Origin: Bacillus sp. FJAT-49736
GTDB lineage: Bacteria; Bacillota; Bacilli; Bacillales; Bacillaceae_C
NCBI RefSeq assembly: GCF_018343615.1
Contig: NZ_JAGYPI010000001.1
Span: forward strand, 1,009,846 to 1,072,949
Reading direction: 5' to 3'
DNA: 63,104 bases
Both the position numbers and the translations under genes were made by a program. Below are positions 18,413-26,665 of the stretch, piece after piece (positions within the stretch are counted from its first letter, which is position 1; each line of letters starts with the position of its first letter). The notes under the pieces were generated by a model. The model ran no database searches and was not told the origin of the DNA. It saw nothing but the letters and a program-made list of their open reading frames with translations.

Positions 18413-18532
18413 AAGGACACAGAATCCTTTATCTGTGACAAATCTAGCTATTTCATAGTTTAGCGGAATGTCAGTCCTCCAAAGTCTAAAATCATTCTAA
18501 TTTAATGGGAATAGCGGATTCTCTGTCCGCAT
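18413..18532. repeat. Dispersed GGACA/TGTCC element, copy C
   Basis: Units AGGACACAGAATCCTTTAT, TAGCGGAATGTCAGTCCTCC and ATAGCGGATTCTCTGTCCGC. The first and third are inverted and could form a long-range stem. It fills the gap between the FlaR-type gene and the cupin gene. Confidence 0.6.
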
Positions 18533-18620
18533 ATCTAGAACTACTCAAGTTAAAGAAAAAGGTTTTTTTGTTACATTGTAGAAATTAATTAAGAGAATGA
18601 ATAACCAGAGGAGAATCATA

Positions 18621-18965
18621 ATGACTAAAAAAGGACAACTAGAAGTTTTTAATTTAAACAGATTAATGAAGGATCAAGAGGAATATACTAATTTTATAGT
18701 GAGTGAAGTAAATGATCATGCTTTAAGAATTGCTGTAATAAATGGAGAATTTCACTGGCATAAACACGAAGATTGTGATGAATTATTTTATGTATTAGAA
18801 GGGGAATTATTTATAGACTTAGAAAACCATGAAACTGTTTCTTTAAAACCGGGAGAAATGTTTACTATTCCTGCAAATACCATGCATCGTACTCGCTCTA
18901 ATGAACGTACGGTGAATATATGTTTTGAAAAGACAACCAATGATATAACAGGTTCAAATAGCTAG
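18621..18965 (+). CDS. Cupin-domain protein
   Basis: A 114-residue single cupin barrel. Motif 1 is FHWHKHEDCDELFYVLEGEL (metal-binding His-x-His and Glu near residues 46-55). Motif 2 is PGEMFTIPANTMHRTRS (His near residue 88). Metal ligands are complete, so it may be a small metalloenzyme or sugar/effector-binding protein; the reaction is unknown. ATG 18621 follows AGAGGAGAATCAT; the in-frame ATG at 18597 is less likely. The decayed gene at 18967 starts directly after its stop. Confidence 0.85.
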   Translation: MTKKGQLEVFNLNRLMKDQEEYTNFIVSEVNDHALRIAVINGEFHWHKHEDCDELFYVLEGELFIDLENHETVSLKPGEMFTIPANTMHRTRSNERTVNICFEKTTNDITGSNS

Positions 18966-18966
18966 G

Positions 18967-19287
18967 CATTCAGTCCGCTGAAAGCTGCACAATTAGCCAA
19001 GGTTTCAAAAATCATCTTTTATGACTGGTGAGGTACGAAATACAACCCGCCTATAACTGTAACGAGTAAAGAAAGATTAAAGAATTTGTTTCCTATATAG
19101 ATGATTGTAAAGTGAAGAAAAATGATACCCAGGAATACAGTGCAGGTTGGATTCATAGGACGGTTTCTTTTCTGAAAACAAAAAGATGGCGGAGATTATG
19201 TTTAAAAATGATGTTGTTCTGAACAATAAGGACCATGATGATGTGGTTATTTTCTTGAAAAATATCAAACCTAGTTACAAAAAGTAG
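18967..19287 (+). pseudogene. Decayed anchored/lipoprotein-like gene, 3' part
   Basis: Three frames in order give one protein-like stretch. FSPLKAAQLAKVSKIIFYDW, an in-frame TGA, then PPITVTSKERLK come in one frame. EFVSYIDDCKVKKN and AGWIHRTVSFLKTK follow in a second. KKMAEIMFKNDVVLNNKDHD and VVIFLKNIKPSYKK follow in a third, ending at TAG 19285. The pattern (ITVTSKE-x-LK then FxNDVVLNNKDHDDV) resembles short secreted Bacillus proteins of about 150 residues. The 5' end with signal sequence is missing. At least one stop and two frame changes make it non-functional. Confidence 0.55.
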
Positions 19288-19301
19288 AAAAGGATAAGGG
19301 A

Positions 19302-19847
19302 ATGGGAAAATGGATGAAGAAATGGTGGATTTCATTTAATGTTTTAATTGTGTTCGTGATCATCTGGGGATTTTATTATACACATCCAAAGGATATTCAT
19401 CGTTCCATCCGTGGTGTTGAATATCGGTTGGGGAGCAATAACGAACCAAAGCCTGTAACAATAGGCATTAATGGGAAACTGCAACGTTCCCTATTCGGTA
19501 AAAAAACATTTGCCGGTAAAATAGATTTAACAGGGGTTAGTCAGCCAAACCTGGAGGATAAAGATAAACAATTAATCATAAATTTTCAAGAGAATGGTGC
19601 TGGGGTAATTACTTATTCTTATTATAAAGATGGTCAACCTATCTTACGTAGTTATGGTGTGCTTTTTATAAACAAAGACTTTAGCAAAGTAGCCATTGAA
19701 GAATATGAGCCTGCAAATAATGGGGGCGGAATTTGGGAAGCTGGGAACGGATTGATTATTACAGGACCAGCAAAAACCAAAAAGAAAGCCCTTCAGATAG
19801 CTAATGAATTGATGGAAAATATGTTAAATGGATATGAACTTAAATAA
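19302..19847 (+). CDS. Membrane-anchored hypothetical protein
   Basis: 181 residues with an N-terminal signal anchor (about residues 8-26) preceded by Lys/Trp, then an outer domain of about 150 residues. The C-terminal NGLIITGPAKTKKKALQIANEL suggests a beta hairpin followed by a helix. No lipobox. ATG 19302 follows AAAGGATAAGGG and starts 15 bases after the decayed gene. It may be the downstream partner of that lost gene. Function unknown. Confidence 0.6.
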   Translation: MGKWMKKWWISFNVLIVFVIIWGFYYTHPKDIHRSIRGVEYRLGSNNEPKPVTIGINGKLQRSLFGKKTFAGKIDLTGVSQPNLEDKDKQLIINFQENGAGVITYSYYKDGQPILRSYGVLFINKDFSKVAIEEYEPANNGGGIWEAGNGLIITGPAKTKKKALQIANELMENMLNGYELK

Positions 19848-19879
19848 AGAAAGGCATTAAACGATTAATTATCCTACAA

Positions 19880-19923
19880 AAAAACAAACAGCCTGTAAAC
19901 AAAAGCTGTTTGTTTTGCTTTTT
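19880..19923. terminator. Bidirectional terminator
   Basis: An 11-base stem AAACAAACAGC / GCTGTTTGTTT has A- and T-runs outside, between convergent genes ending at 19847 and 19955. Confidence 0.8.
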
Positions 19924-19954
19924 TAACATTGCATTAATTAATACATATTGGTAT

Positions 19955-20590
19955 TCACACACTCTCAAAATCTTTTATTTTCATCATTACTTCTTTTAAA
20001 ACATGTAAAGATTTCATCAAATCAGACTCATCTTCTAAGCCATGATCAACTCCATTTATTAACATACGAATAACGTTTGTATTACTTTTTACTTTTTCAA
20101 ATGTTTCTGGTAAGTAATGTGGGTCTTGGTTACCTATAATACATAACCCTCGATTCGACTTGGTTAATAATGTATGGACGATGTTAGAGCGTTTTAATAA
20201 TGGAGTTAGCCAGATTACATTAGCAGATGTAAAAGTAGGTTGGTCTAAGAGGTAGGGTAAGGCGATAGTTCCCATAGATTTTGCGATGACCGTGTAGTTG
20301 TTGTAAGAATTCTTCAGCCATATTTTATCTAATACAGATTGTACATCTGCAGTAAACTCTTCATCACTAATGAATGATATTGTTTCAGGTGAATAATGAT
20401 AATTAACCTGCAATACATCATACCCCTTATTTCGATATATACCACTACTATAGTGCAGCAAAGGTGCTTGAGCTGTATAGCCTACGCCAGGCAAGATAAT
20501 GGCGAGGGAATCCGTTTGATTCTCATTTTTAAAAAAGGTAAATGGCACCTCTTTATTAGCTGAAATGGCACTGTCTCTAATAATTTTCAT
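19955..20590 (-). CDS. Alpha/beta hydrolase
   Basis: A 211-residue soluble serine hydrolase-like protein. The nucleophile motif is AKSMGTIA (Ser near residue 99, with Ala instead of the first Gly). The acid is in IIGNQDPHYLP and the His in INGVDHGLED, so a complete triad can be proposed. An early LPGVGYTAQAPLLHY forms the oxyanion region, similar to small dienelactone-hydrolase-like proteins. ATG 20590 follows AAGGAGGGACTAAT; the upstream in-frame extension is unlikely to be translated. Divergent from the sliding clamp gene. Substrate unknown. Confidence 0.8.
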   Translation of the reverse strand: MKIIRDSAISANKEVPFTFFKNENQTDSLAIILPGVGYTAQAPLLHYSSGIYRNKGYDVLQVNYHYSPETISFISDEEFTADVQSVLDKIWLKNSYNNYTVIAKSMGTIALPYLLDQPTFTSANVIWLTPLLKRSNIVHTLLTKSNRGLCIIGNQDPHYLPETFEKVKSNTNVIRMLINGVDHGLEDESDLMKSLHVLKEVMMKIKDFESV

Positions 20591-20788
20591 ATTAGTCCCT
20601 CCTTGAGTATCACTATTCTTGATAAATTCATTATTTCCTTCCTGGTAAAAGGATTTTTTATAGCATAATAACAAACATACACTTAAACTTTTAGGATAAA
20701 TTTCATATATAAAAAGGTACAAAAAAATAGGGGATTTGACACTTCTTGTCGAATATAAGAGTAAGTGATTACTAGGAGTGTACCTTTT

Positions 20789-21919
20789 ATGGAAATGATA
20801 GTAAATAATGAATATTTTTCGAAAGCAATTTCGGATGTATGCCGTGGGGTTCTTTTAAAATCAACTTATCTCAATTTGTCTGGAATAAAATTAGTGGTAG
20901 ATCATGAAAATGTAAAATTGTTAGGAACTAATCAAGAAATATTCATTGAAAGGGTAATTCCTCTTAGTATTGATGGCAAAAAAGTATTGGAAGTTGTGGA
21001 ACCCGGAACAGTAGTGTTGTCTTCCAAATACTTAAGCGAAATGATAAAGAAAATGCCAAATGATATACATATTAAAGTAAAGAGTAATCGATCGGTTTCC
21101 ATCCAATCGGATGAAATAATGACAACCTTAAATGGATTCGATCCTAACGAGTTTCCCGAACTACCTGATATTAAGAATTCAACGTATTGTAAGATACCAA
21201 CGGTTGTATTATTGGAAATGATTAGACAAACCATATTTGCTGTTTCTACAACCGATTTAAAACCGGTTCTTACAGGGGTATGTATGACTTTCTGTGAGGG
21301 GAAAATATCGTTTGCTGCGACTAATTCTCATCGTTTAGCCTATAAAGAGTTATTAATAGATTCTAATATACGAACAACCGTCATTGTACCAAGTAATACA
21401 TTGGCTGAGGTTATGAAGCTATTAAGTAATGAAACAGATGATACCCAAATATTCATATCGAAAACAATTATCGTATTCAAGACCAGCACTTTAGCCATTT
21501 ATTCAAGATTAATAGAAGGAACATTCCCTAATATTCAAGGTTTAATTCCTAAAGAATGTAAAACCACTATAACCTTAAAAACGAAACCATTTTTAAAAGG
21601 GATTGATCGCGCAACTCTCTTTGCAAATGAATGGAAAAATAATAATGTCCATCTAGAAATAAAAAACAGTTCCGAACTAAGCATCTCTTCTTCATCTAAC
21701 GAAATAGGGAAAATGGAGGAAACACAATCGTGTGCAGGGATAATTGGTGATATGAATTGTCGGATTAGCTTGAATGGAAGTTTTTTGATAGATGTCTTAA
21801 AAGTAATGAAGGAAGAAGAGATCCGCATTAAGTTCAACGGTTCTATGAAGCCTGTGCTGATTGAGCCGGTAGGAGAGGATTCCTCTCAATTTCTAATTTC
21901 TCCTGTAAGATCAAAATAA
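20789..21919 (+). CDS. DNA polymerase III beta subunit paralogue (second sliding clamp)
   Basis: A 376-residue beta-clamp (DnaN) with three repeated domains of about 120-130 residues. Signatures include VNNEYFSKAISDVCRGV, NGFDPNEFPELPD, FAVSTTDLKPVLTGVC, FAATNSHRLAYKEL and the C-terminal MKPVLIEPVGEDSSQFLISPVR. It lies far from any dnaA/recF genes, and none of the oriC neighbours are here, so it is presumably an extra copy besides the main dnaN. Such second clamps are known in some Bacillus. ATG 20789 follows TAGGAGTG. Monocistronic. A specialised repair, plasmid or stress role is inference only. Confidence 0.88.
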   Translation: MEMIVNNEYFSKAISDVCRGVLLKSTYLNLSGIKLVVDHENVKLLGTNQEIFIERVIPLSIDGKKVLEVVEPGTVVLSSKYLSEMIKKMPNDIHIKVKSNRSVSIQSDEIMTTLNGFDPNEFPELPDIKNSTYCKIPTVVLLEMIRQTIFAVSTTDLKPVLTGVCMTFCEGKISFAATNSHRLAYKELLIDSNIRTTVIVPSNTLAEVMKLLSNETDDTQIFISKTIIVFKTSTLAIYSRLIEGTFPNIQGLIPKECKTTITLKTKPFLKGIDRATLFANEWKNNNVHLEIKNSSELSISSSSNEIGKMEETQSCAGIIGDMNCRISLNGSFLIDVLKVMKEEEIRIKFNGSMKPVLIEPVGEDSSQFLISPVRSK

Positions 21920-22038
21920 TTCCGTAAAATAAAGCACCATTCATACCAACTTTCGAACTAATAATATTTCAAAAGTTAGTGTAAGTGCCATGAAACTACA
22001 ACGAAATACAATGCAAATTATTAAAGGGTGTGACTTAA

Positions 22039-22674
22039 GTGCTCCGCATTAATGAAGAACTATTCTTTATTTTGATTATTATTTGTTTCTATGCAGTAAT
22101 AAGAGGTATTTTTGTTCTGAAAAAATATAAAAAGAATGAAAAAGTAGGTTTGGTAATAGAAATAATGAAATTATTGTTTGCTATATACGTTGGTATGGTT
22201 ATATCCGTTACATTATTTCCGCTAACTATCTTAATGAATGGATATACTCCAGATATTCGTCATTCTATGAATATGTTGCCACTTGTAACTATTATCTGGA
22301 GAGCTAAGTACATTTTAACGGGATATAATGGTGATGTGACTTTTGCTATTTGGCTCTTAATTAAAAACGTCGGTGGAAATGTTTTACTATTAATGCCACT
22401 CGGATTTCTCACACCGATAATATTTAATAAATGTAATAGCCTCAAAAAGGTGTTGCTAATAGGGCTATTAACCTCACTTAGTATTGAGCTTCTTCAACTA
22501 TTAGAGCTAATTTTTAGAATAACACTTGTACGTGCAGTGGATATTGATGACGTAATATGTAATGTAGTCGGAGTGGGTATTGGATTCCTTATATATAGGG
22601 TATTTATTTGGTTGGCGCGGAAATTAAAGATACATTATGCTTTTAAATTAAATCAAAACGATGCGAAAGTGTAA
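22039..22674 (+). CDS. VanZ-family membrane protein
   Basis: A 211-residue integral membrane protein with about five helices. It carries the VanZ pattern: a first helix near residue 10, NMLPLVTII, NVGGNVLLLMPLGFLTPI, then SLSIELLQLLE and DIDDVICNVVGVGIGFLIY. In other bacteria VanZ modestly raises teicoplanin or lipoglycopeptide resistance; most chromosomal copies are uncharacterised. The start is GTG 22039 with AAAGGGTG upstream. Single gene. Confidence 0.88.
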   Translation: MLRINEELFFILIIICFYAVIRGIFVLKKYKKNEKVGLVIEIMKLLFAIYVGMVISVTLFPLTILMNGYTPDIRHSMNMLPLVTIIWRAKYILTGYNGDVTFAIWLLIKNVGGNVLLLMPLGFLTPIIFNKCNSLKKVLLIGLLTSLSIELLQLLELIFRITLVRAVDIDDVICNVVGVGIGFLIYRVFIWLARKLKIHYAFKLNQNDAKV

Positions 22675-22832
22675 TCCTATTGAGCTCTTGTGAAATTACA
22701 AGTAAAAAAGTAATCTGCAAATCATTTAGTACTTCTAGTTTCAGTGCTTTTTTGAAAAAAAATTAATAGCCCAGTCCCATGTGAACTAAGCTATTCCATG
22801 AAATTTAACTATATCAATCGCTCGTTAAAGAA

Positions 22833-23213
22833 TTATTTTATTTCATCTTGTGCCTTCTTTTTATTTTCTGCAACTCTGAATTTCACTATCCTACTAATCA
22901 GTTCGCTAGGTAGTGGTTTGGTAAAAGAAAAATGTACAGAACTTTTTGTTCCTTTGTATGGAGATAATTCATTTTTAAAAGCATTCATTCCACTGGAGGT
23001 TGGATAGAACCCAATATGATTCTTCCAAACAGCAAAATATACCAGAGTCCCATTCAATGAAAAGGCAGGCATTTGGTAGCTTATTATTTCTTCCGCTTCT
23101 GGTGCTGCTTCTTTTATAATGAATCTTAATTGTTGTAGTGTCTCCTGAATCTCCACAGGAAACTGCATAATATATTCGTCAACTGTTTGAAATTTTAATT
23201 TGTCTTTTTCCAT
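22833..23213 (-). CDS. DUF1801 / YdhG-like protein
   Basis: 126 residues matching the DUF1801 fold (YdhG/frataxin-like 'iron chaperone' annotation). Landmarks are TVDEYIMQFPVEIQETLQQLRFII, APEAEEIISYQMPAF, LVYFAVWKNHIGFYPTSSGM and PYKGTKSSVHFSFTKPLP. The frataxin-like role is a family annotation only. ATG 23213 is preceded by GGAAGGATAC. Single gene; the next element upstream is a strong terminator. Confidence 0.85.
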   Translation of the reverse strand: MEKDKLKFQTVDEYIMQFPVEIQETLQQLRFIIKEAAPEAEEIISYQMPAFSLNGTLVYFAVWKNHIGFYPTSSGMNAFKNELSPYKGTKSSVHFSFTKPLPSELISRIVKFRVAENKKKAQDEIK

Positions 23214-23365
23214 AATAGTATCCTTCCAAATTTATAATCATAATTAGATTTTAACATGTTTCTAAATTATTAAACCCGCATATAAAAGTAAATTTGGTAA
23301 AGCGATTTGTATAACAAAAGAGGTAAAAGATCTGTAGGGATTTTTGCAGAACTTTTCAAGCCAAA

Positions 23366-23407
23366 AAAGAGAGGCAAATTTATTGGGAATTTGCCTCTCT
23401 TATTTTT
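23366..23407. terminator. Strong hairpin terminator
   Basis: A 14-base stem AAGAGAGGCAAATT / AATTTGCCTCTCTT with A-run before and T-run after. No gene ends immediately next to it. It may insulate the repeat array from the DUF1801 gene. Confidence 0.7.
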
Positions 23408-23442
23408 ACTTTTATAATGTTTTGCGATTGGTTAATCATCTT

Positions 23443-24006
23443 AATGAAGGACATTTCAGGTTTGATTTGACAAGAAAATGTCTTTCATCCCCCGAATGAA
23501 GGACATTTCAAGATTGTTATCACAGAAAAATGTCTTTCATCCCTTATATGAAGGACAATTTCAGGGTGATTTCACAAGAAAATGTCTTTCATCACTTGAA
23601 TGAAGGACATTTTATGCTTGTTTTCACAGAAAATGTCTTTCATCGCCTATATGAAGAACATTTCAGGCTTGTTTTCACAGAAAATGTCTTTCATCCCTTA
23701 TATGAAGGACAATTTCAGGGTGATTTCACAAGAAAATGTCTTTCATCCCCTGAATGAAGGACATTTCAAGCTTGTTATCACAGAAAAATGTCTTTCATCC
23801 CCTGAATGAAGGACATTTCAAGCTTGTTTTCACAGAAAAATGTCTTTCATCCCCTGAATGAAGGACATTTTATGCTTGTTTTCACAGAAAAATGTCTTTC
23901 ATCACCTGAATGAAGGACATTTTAAGTTTGATTTCCCTAGAAAATGTCTTTCATTAACTGAATGAAGGACATTTCAGGCTTGTTTTGACAGCAAAATGTC
24001 TTTCAA
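23443..24006. repeat. Minisatellite of 11 hairpin-forming units (about 52 bp each)
   Basis: Eleven imperfect copies of AATGAAGGACATTTCAAGCT followed by TGTTTTCACAGAAAAATGTC and TTTCATCCCCTG. GAAGGACATTT and AAATGTCTTTC pair within each unit. Across unit borders TGTCTTTCATCCCCTGAATG continues into AAGGACA and pairs as well, so two alternative hairpin registers exist. Unit length is 51-53, not a multiple of three. Open frames across it are by-products of the repetition. There is no unique spacer as in CRISPR. Confidence 0.9.
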
Positions 24007-24043
24007 CAGTATCCATTAATGGATCAAAACCTTTTCACAATCC

Positions 24044-24475
24044 TTATTCTTTCTTCAACGGATCATTTTCTTCTGACATTTCCAAACCATAAGCAAGTCT
24101 GTTTCGGACATTGCTTCTATTAGGATTCTCTTCAGGTCTTGCATTCTCCAATAAGCGATGTACGAAGAATTCTCCGGCTGTTATGATAACGGCGGAAATA
24201 ATGCTACCCCAAGCAATTTGCAGGTAGTCGGCTAGAAGTACACTTCCGAATATCCAAACAACCATATATGAAAAGAGAAAATCAACGATGAGGGAATTCC
24301 TATTTCCAATTCTCGACAACATGATCCAATCTCCACCAAGATAGGAGACTATGGTTGTGAAGGCACTAAACCAAACCACCTGTACCCAAGTAGCATCGAA
24401 AAACAAATCCAATCCGACAGCATATGCAATTAAGCAAGTAACAAATTTAATGATAAGAGCTGTAATATGTCTCAT
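24044..24475 (-). CDS. yndM: YndM-family (DUF2512) membrane protein
   Basis: A 143-residue protein with four membrane helices (about residues 7-25, 30-48, 62-80 and 86-105). It has the DUF2512 pattern RHITALIIKFV and YLGGDWIMLSRIGN, with a charged Asn/Glu-rich tail. Function unknown, found mostly in spore formers. ATG 24475 follows GAGGAGGTAAG. The hairpin minisatellite lies immediately downstream and would be transcribed if the gene has no terminator of its own. Confidence 0.85.
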   Translation of the reverse strand: MRHITALIIKFVTCLIAYAVGLDLFFDATWVQVVWFSAFTTIVSYLGGDWIMLSRIGNRNSLIVDFLFSYMVVWIFGSVLLADYLQIAWGSIISAVIITAGEFFVHRLLENARPEENPNRSNVRNRLAYGLEMSEENDPLKKE

Positions 24476-24619
24476 ATAAAACTTACCTCCTCTTCATTCA
24501 GTTTAGTCAATACTCAAAAATCCATTCACCTTGTTTGGACGAGAAATAAATTTATTTTAGCCAGAGTTGAAATGAACTATAATTTAAATAACTAAAAATT
24601 CGAAAAAGGGGAAGTTTGT

Positions 24620-25195
24620 ATGTTTTCATTTAAGGTAGATGAGGAAATATCCATTGAACTTCTACAACAGCATCAAAAGGAAGAATTATTTACATTAATA
24701 GAGGAAAATCGTGAATACCTTCGAAAATGGCTTGCTTGGGTGGATAATCGAACATCTGCAAAGGATTTCGAACCTATTATACCTATATGGATAAAAAACT
24801 ATGCGGATAATAACGGGTTTGATGCCGGGATTAGATACCAAGGAAAATTAGCTGGGATGGTTGGCCTTCATTATATTGATTGGAAAAACAGTACCACTAG
24901 CATTGGGTATTTTCTTGCCGAACATGCTCAAGGGAAGGGGATTGTCACCAGAACTTTAACATCATTGTTGGATTATATATTTGGAACTTTAAAGATTAAT
25001 AGAGTCGAAATACAAATTGCTGTTCATAACCGGAAAAGCATTGCTATTCCGGAGAGACTCGGCTTTGTAAAAGAAGGAATCAAAAGAGATGGCCAATGGC
25101 TGTATGATCATTATGAAGACTTGGTAACTTACAGCACGTTATGGAAGGATTGGCAAAAAAATAAACATTCCATTTTCCTAACGTATATCAAATAA
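24620..25195 (+). CDS. RimJ/RimL-type N-acetyltransferase (YdaF-like)
   Basis: A 191-residue GNAT of the ribosomal-protein/serine acetyltransferase branch. Landmarks are the N-terminal ENREYLRKWLAWVD, the central GMVGLHYIDW, beta-4 TSIGYFLAEHAQGKGIVTRTL (acetyl-CoA loop AQGKGI near residue 112) and RVEIQIAVHNRKSIAIPERLGFVKEG. The pattern matches B. subtilis YdaF. The start ATG 24620 follows AAAAGGGGAAG. It lies 22 bases ahead of the deaminase gene and is probably in the same transcript. Confidence 0.88.
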   Translation: MFSFKVDEEISIELLQQHQKEELFTLIEENREYLRKWLAWVDNRTSAKDFEPIIPIWIKNYADNNGFDAGIRYQGKLAGMVGLHYIDWKNSTTSIGYFLAEHAQGKGIVTRTLTSLLDYIFGTLKINRVEIQIAVHNRKSIAIPERLGFVKEGIKRDGQWLYDHYEDLVTYSTLWKDWQKNKHSIFLTYIK

Positions 25196-25217
25196 ATTTG
25201 AAAGAATAGGGAATAGA

Positions 25218-25586
25218 ATGATAACGGAATTTGATCGATATTTTTCCGACTTGGCAATAAAAGAAGCCGAAAAAGCTCTTATGGATCATACATATCCTAT
25301 TGGAGCAGTCATTGTGGATGAAGAGAATAATATTATTTCAATTGGCCGAAATCAGGTTCACCCAAATATGGACGCAACAGCACATGCGGAGATTGAGGCT
25401 ATCAGAAATGCCGGGCAACATATTATGGATGCAAAGGTAAATGGGAAAAAATTAACGATCTATACGTCTTTGGAGCCTTGCCCAATGTGTACAGGCGCTA
25501 TATTATTCGCCAATATAAAAAAAGTGGTGTGGCTGTTAGATGATGATATGGGATTTGGTGGCTATAGAAAAATAAAGGAATCCTAG
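25218..25586 (+). CDS. Nucleoside deaminase (zinc-dependent), shortened by in-frame stop
   Basis: A 122-residue CDA-fold deaminase. Zn-site His56-Ala-Glu58 (THAEIEAI) and Cys88/Cys91 (EPCPMCTGAI) are intact. It is related to guanine/cytosine or TadA-like deaminases. TAG at 25584 ends the frame, but the same frame continues for 50 more codons. These encode MIGEPFFDLKEKQLRLMKQW and LEHPNHVQNLRKSAQ, a normal C-terminal extension of the relatives I know. The catalytic core is complete, but loss of the C-terminal helix may inactivate it. ATG 25218. Confidence 0.75.
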   Translation: MITEFDRYFSDLAIKEAEKALMDHTYPIGAVIVDEENNIISIGRNQVHPNMDATAHAEIEAIRNAGQHIMDAKVNGKKLTIYTSLEPCPMCTGAILFANIKKVVWLLDDDMGFGGYRKIKES

Positions 25587-25739
25587 TTGTTTGATGTGCG
25601 ATTTAATAAGGTGGAAATGATCGGAGAGCCTTTTTTTGATTTAAAAGAGAAACAGTTACGATTGATGAAACAATGGCTTGAACATCCAAACCATGTTCAA
25701 AATTTGCGAAAAAGTGCCCAAAATAGAAGTTGTCTCTAG
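25587..25739 (+). pseudogene. C-terminal remnant of the deaminase
   Basis: Fifty codons in frame with the deaminase and beyond its TAG, ending in a second TAG at 25737. The content is helical, charged and protein-like. Read together the two parts would give 173 residues. Either a recent amber mutation, a sequencing error, or rare read-through. Confidence 0.55.
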
Positions 25740-25954
25740 TAATAATAGCGGGGATTAAGATGAATAAAGAGTTAGAAAAATTTTATATACATGAAATCAC
25801 GAGATTATATTCTATTTTCATTCATTAGATGGAGCAGATGGCAAATAAAATGTTCCGTTATATCAAATAATTATGCGCCTTTTCATTTGGATTATAAGCG
25901 TTTATTATCCATGATGAAAAATGGATGATTTAATTACTTATTGGATAAAATTAT

Positions 25955-26239
25955 TTAATTCTCAGTACTAAAACATCCGAATGATCTATTGCTGTTAAGC
26001 TATGTTTTTCATTTGGTTCTAAGTAGATGAAGGAATCAGGAGTAAGTTCAGAATGTTTCCCCTCAAAATCAAATAGTAGTTTTCCTTTTCATACAATAAC
26101 TAGAATCTGTTCGCTAACATGGTATTGCTTGACCAGATTCTAATTGAATATGAAGGGCAGTATTTTGGCCAAATTCCAGAACTTTTTTAATAACTTTTTC
26201 CTTATTAACTAACTCGCCCTGTTTCTGAATTAATTTCAT
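25955..26239 (-). pseudogene. Decayed cupin gene
   Basis: Read from ATG 26239 it encodes KLIQKQGELVNKEKVIKKVL and EFGQNTALHIQLESGQAIPC, then a stop. After a frame change, SEQILVIV-stop-KGKLLFDFEGKHSEL and then SFIYLEPNEKHSLTAIDHSD follow, ending in VLVLRIN. This is a roughly 95-residue cupin with at least one frameshift and one nonsense codon. The rest of the 25740-26431 gap holds a short leftover ORF (from ATG 25760) and no intact gene. Confidence 0.65.
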
Positions 26240-26431
26240 CTCTAAAGCCTCCAATTTATCGGGAACATCTGTAGTTTTTGAATTTCATTTATCTTAAGAG
26301 CTCAAAAAACCTTCCATCATATATATTGTAAAACAATTTAATTTGAGTTCCAAATGGGTGCCTATAAGCACTTCTTGTGAATATATTTTAATAAGGAGCT
26401 TGAATTGAGTATATTAAAAGGGGTGGAAAGG

Positions 26432-26599
26432 ATGGAGACTTTCGGGAGAGGCTGCTTGTATATTATTGTTGCTATTATTTTATTAATGGCTTTGTCTTTT
26501 GTTACTAAAAGCATAATTAACATTTCAATATTTATTGCTATCCCTTTAGTAATATTGGCATTTTGGATAGCGAAAAAGAAGACAGACGGGAAAAAGTAG
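26432..26599 (+). CDS. Small membrane protein
   Basis: 55 residues with two closely spaced hydrophobic helices (about residues 7-26 and 30-47) and a basic tail KKKTDGKK. ATG 26432 follows AAAGGGGTGGAAAGG; an upstream TTG at 26405 has no site. It ends at a clear terminator. No family recognised. Confidence 0.6.
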   Translation: METFGRGCLYIIVAIILLMALSFVTKSIINISIFIAIPLVILAFWIAKKKTDGKK

Positions 26600-26607
26600 C
26601 TGCAAAA

Positions 26608-26641
26608 AGAAAAAACTGCTTGCATTCAAAGCAGTTTTTAC
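26608..26641. terminator. Bidirectional terminator
   Basis: AAAAACTGCTT pairs with AAAGCAGTTTTT between the small membrane protein gene and the convergent DinB gene. Confidence 0.75.
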
Positions 26642-26665
26642 ATAAGAAAAGCGCCTGACATAGTA

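Noticed and set aside
23530-23809. Two overlapping plus-strand ORFs with repeated FHPLYEG-type peptides
   Set aside because: They are products of the 52-bp minisatellite read in different frames, with no ribosome site and no conserved frame.
23443-24006. CRISPR array
   Set aside because: Units vary along their whole length, with no constant repeat and unique spacers, and no cas genes are near.
25760-25828. Short ORF MNKELEKFYIHEITRLYSIF
   Set aside because: Ends after 22 codons; at most a leftover of a lost gene in the decay zone.
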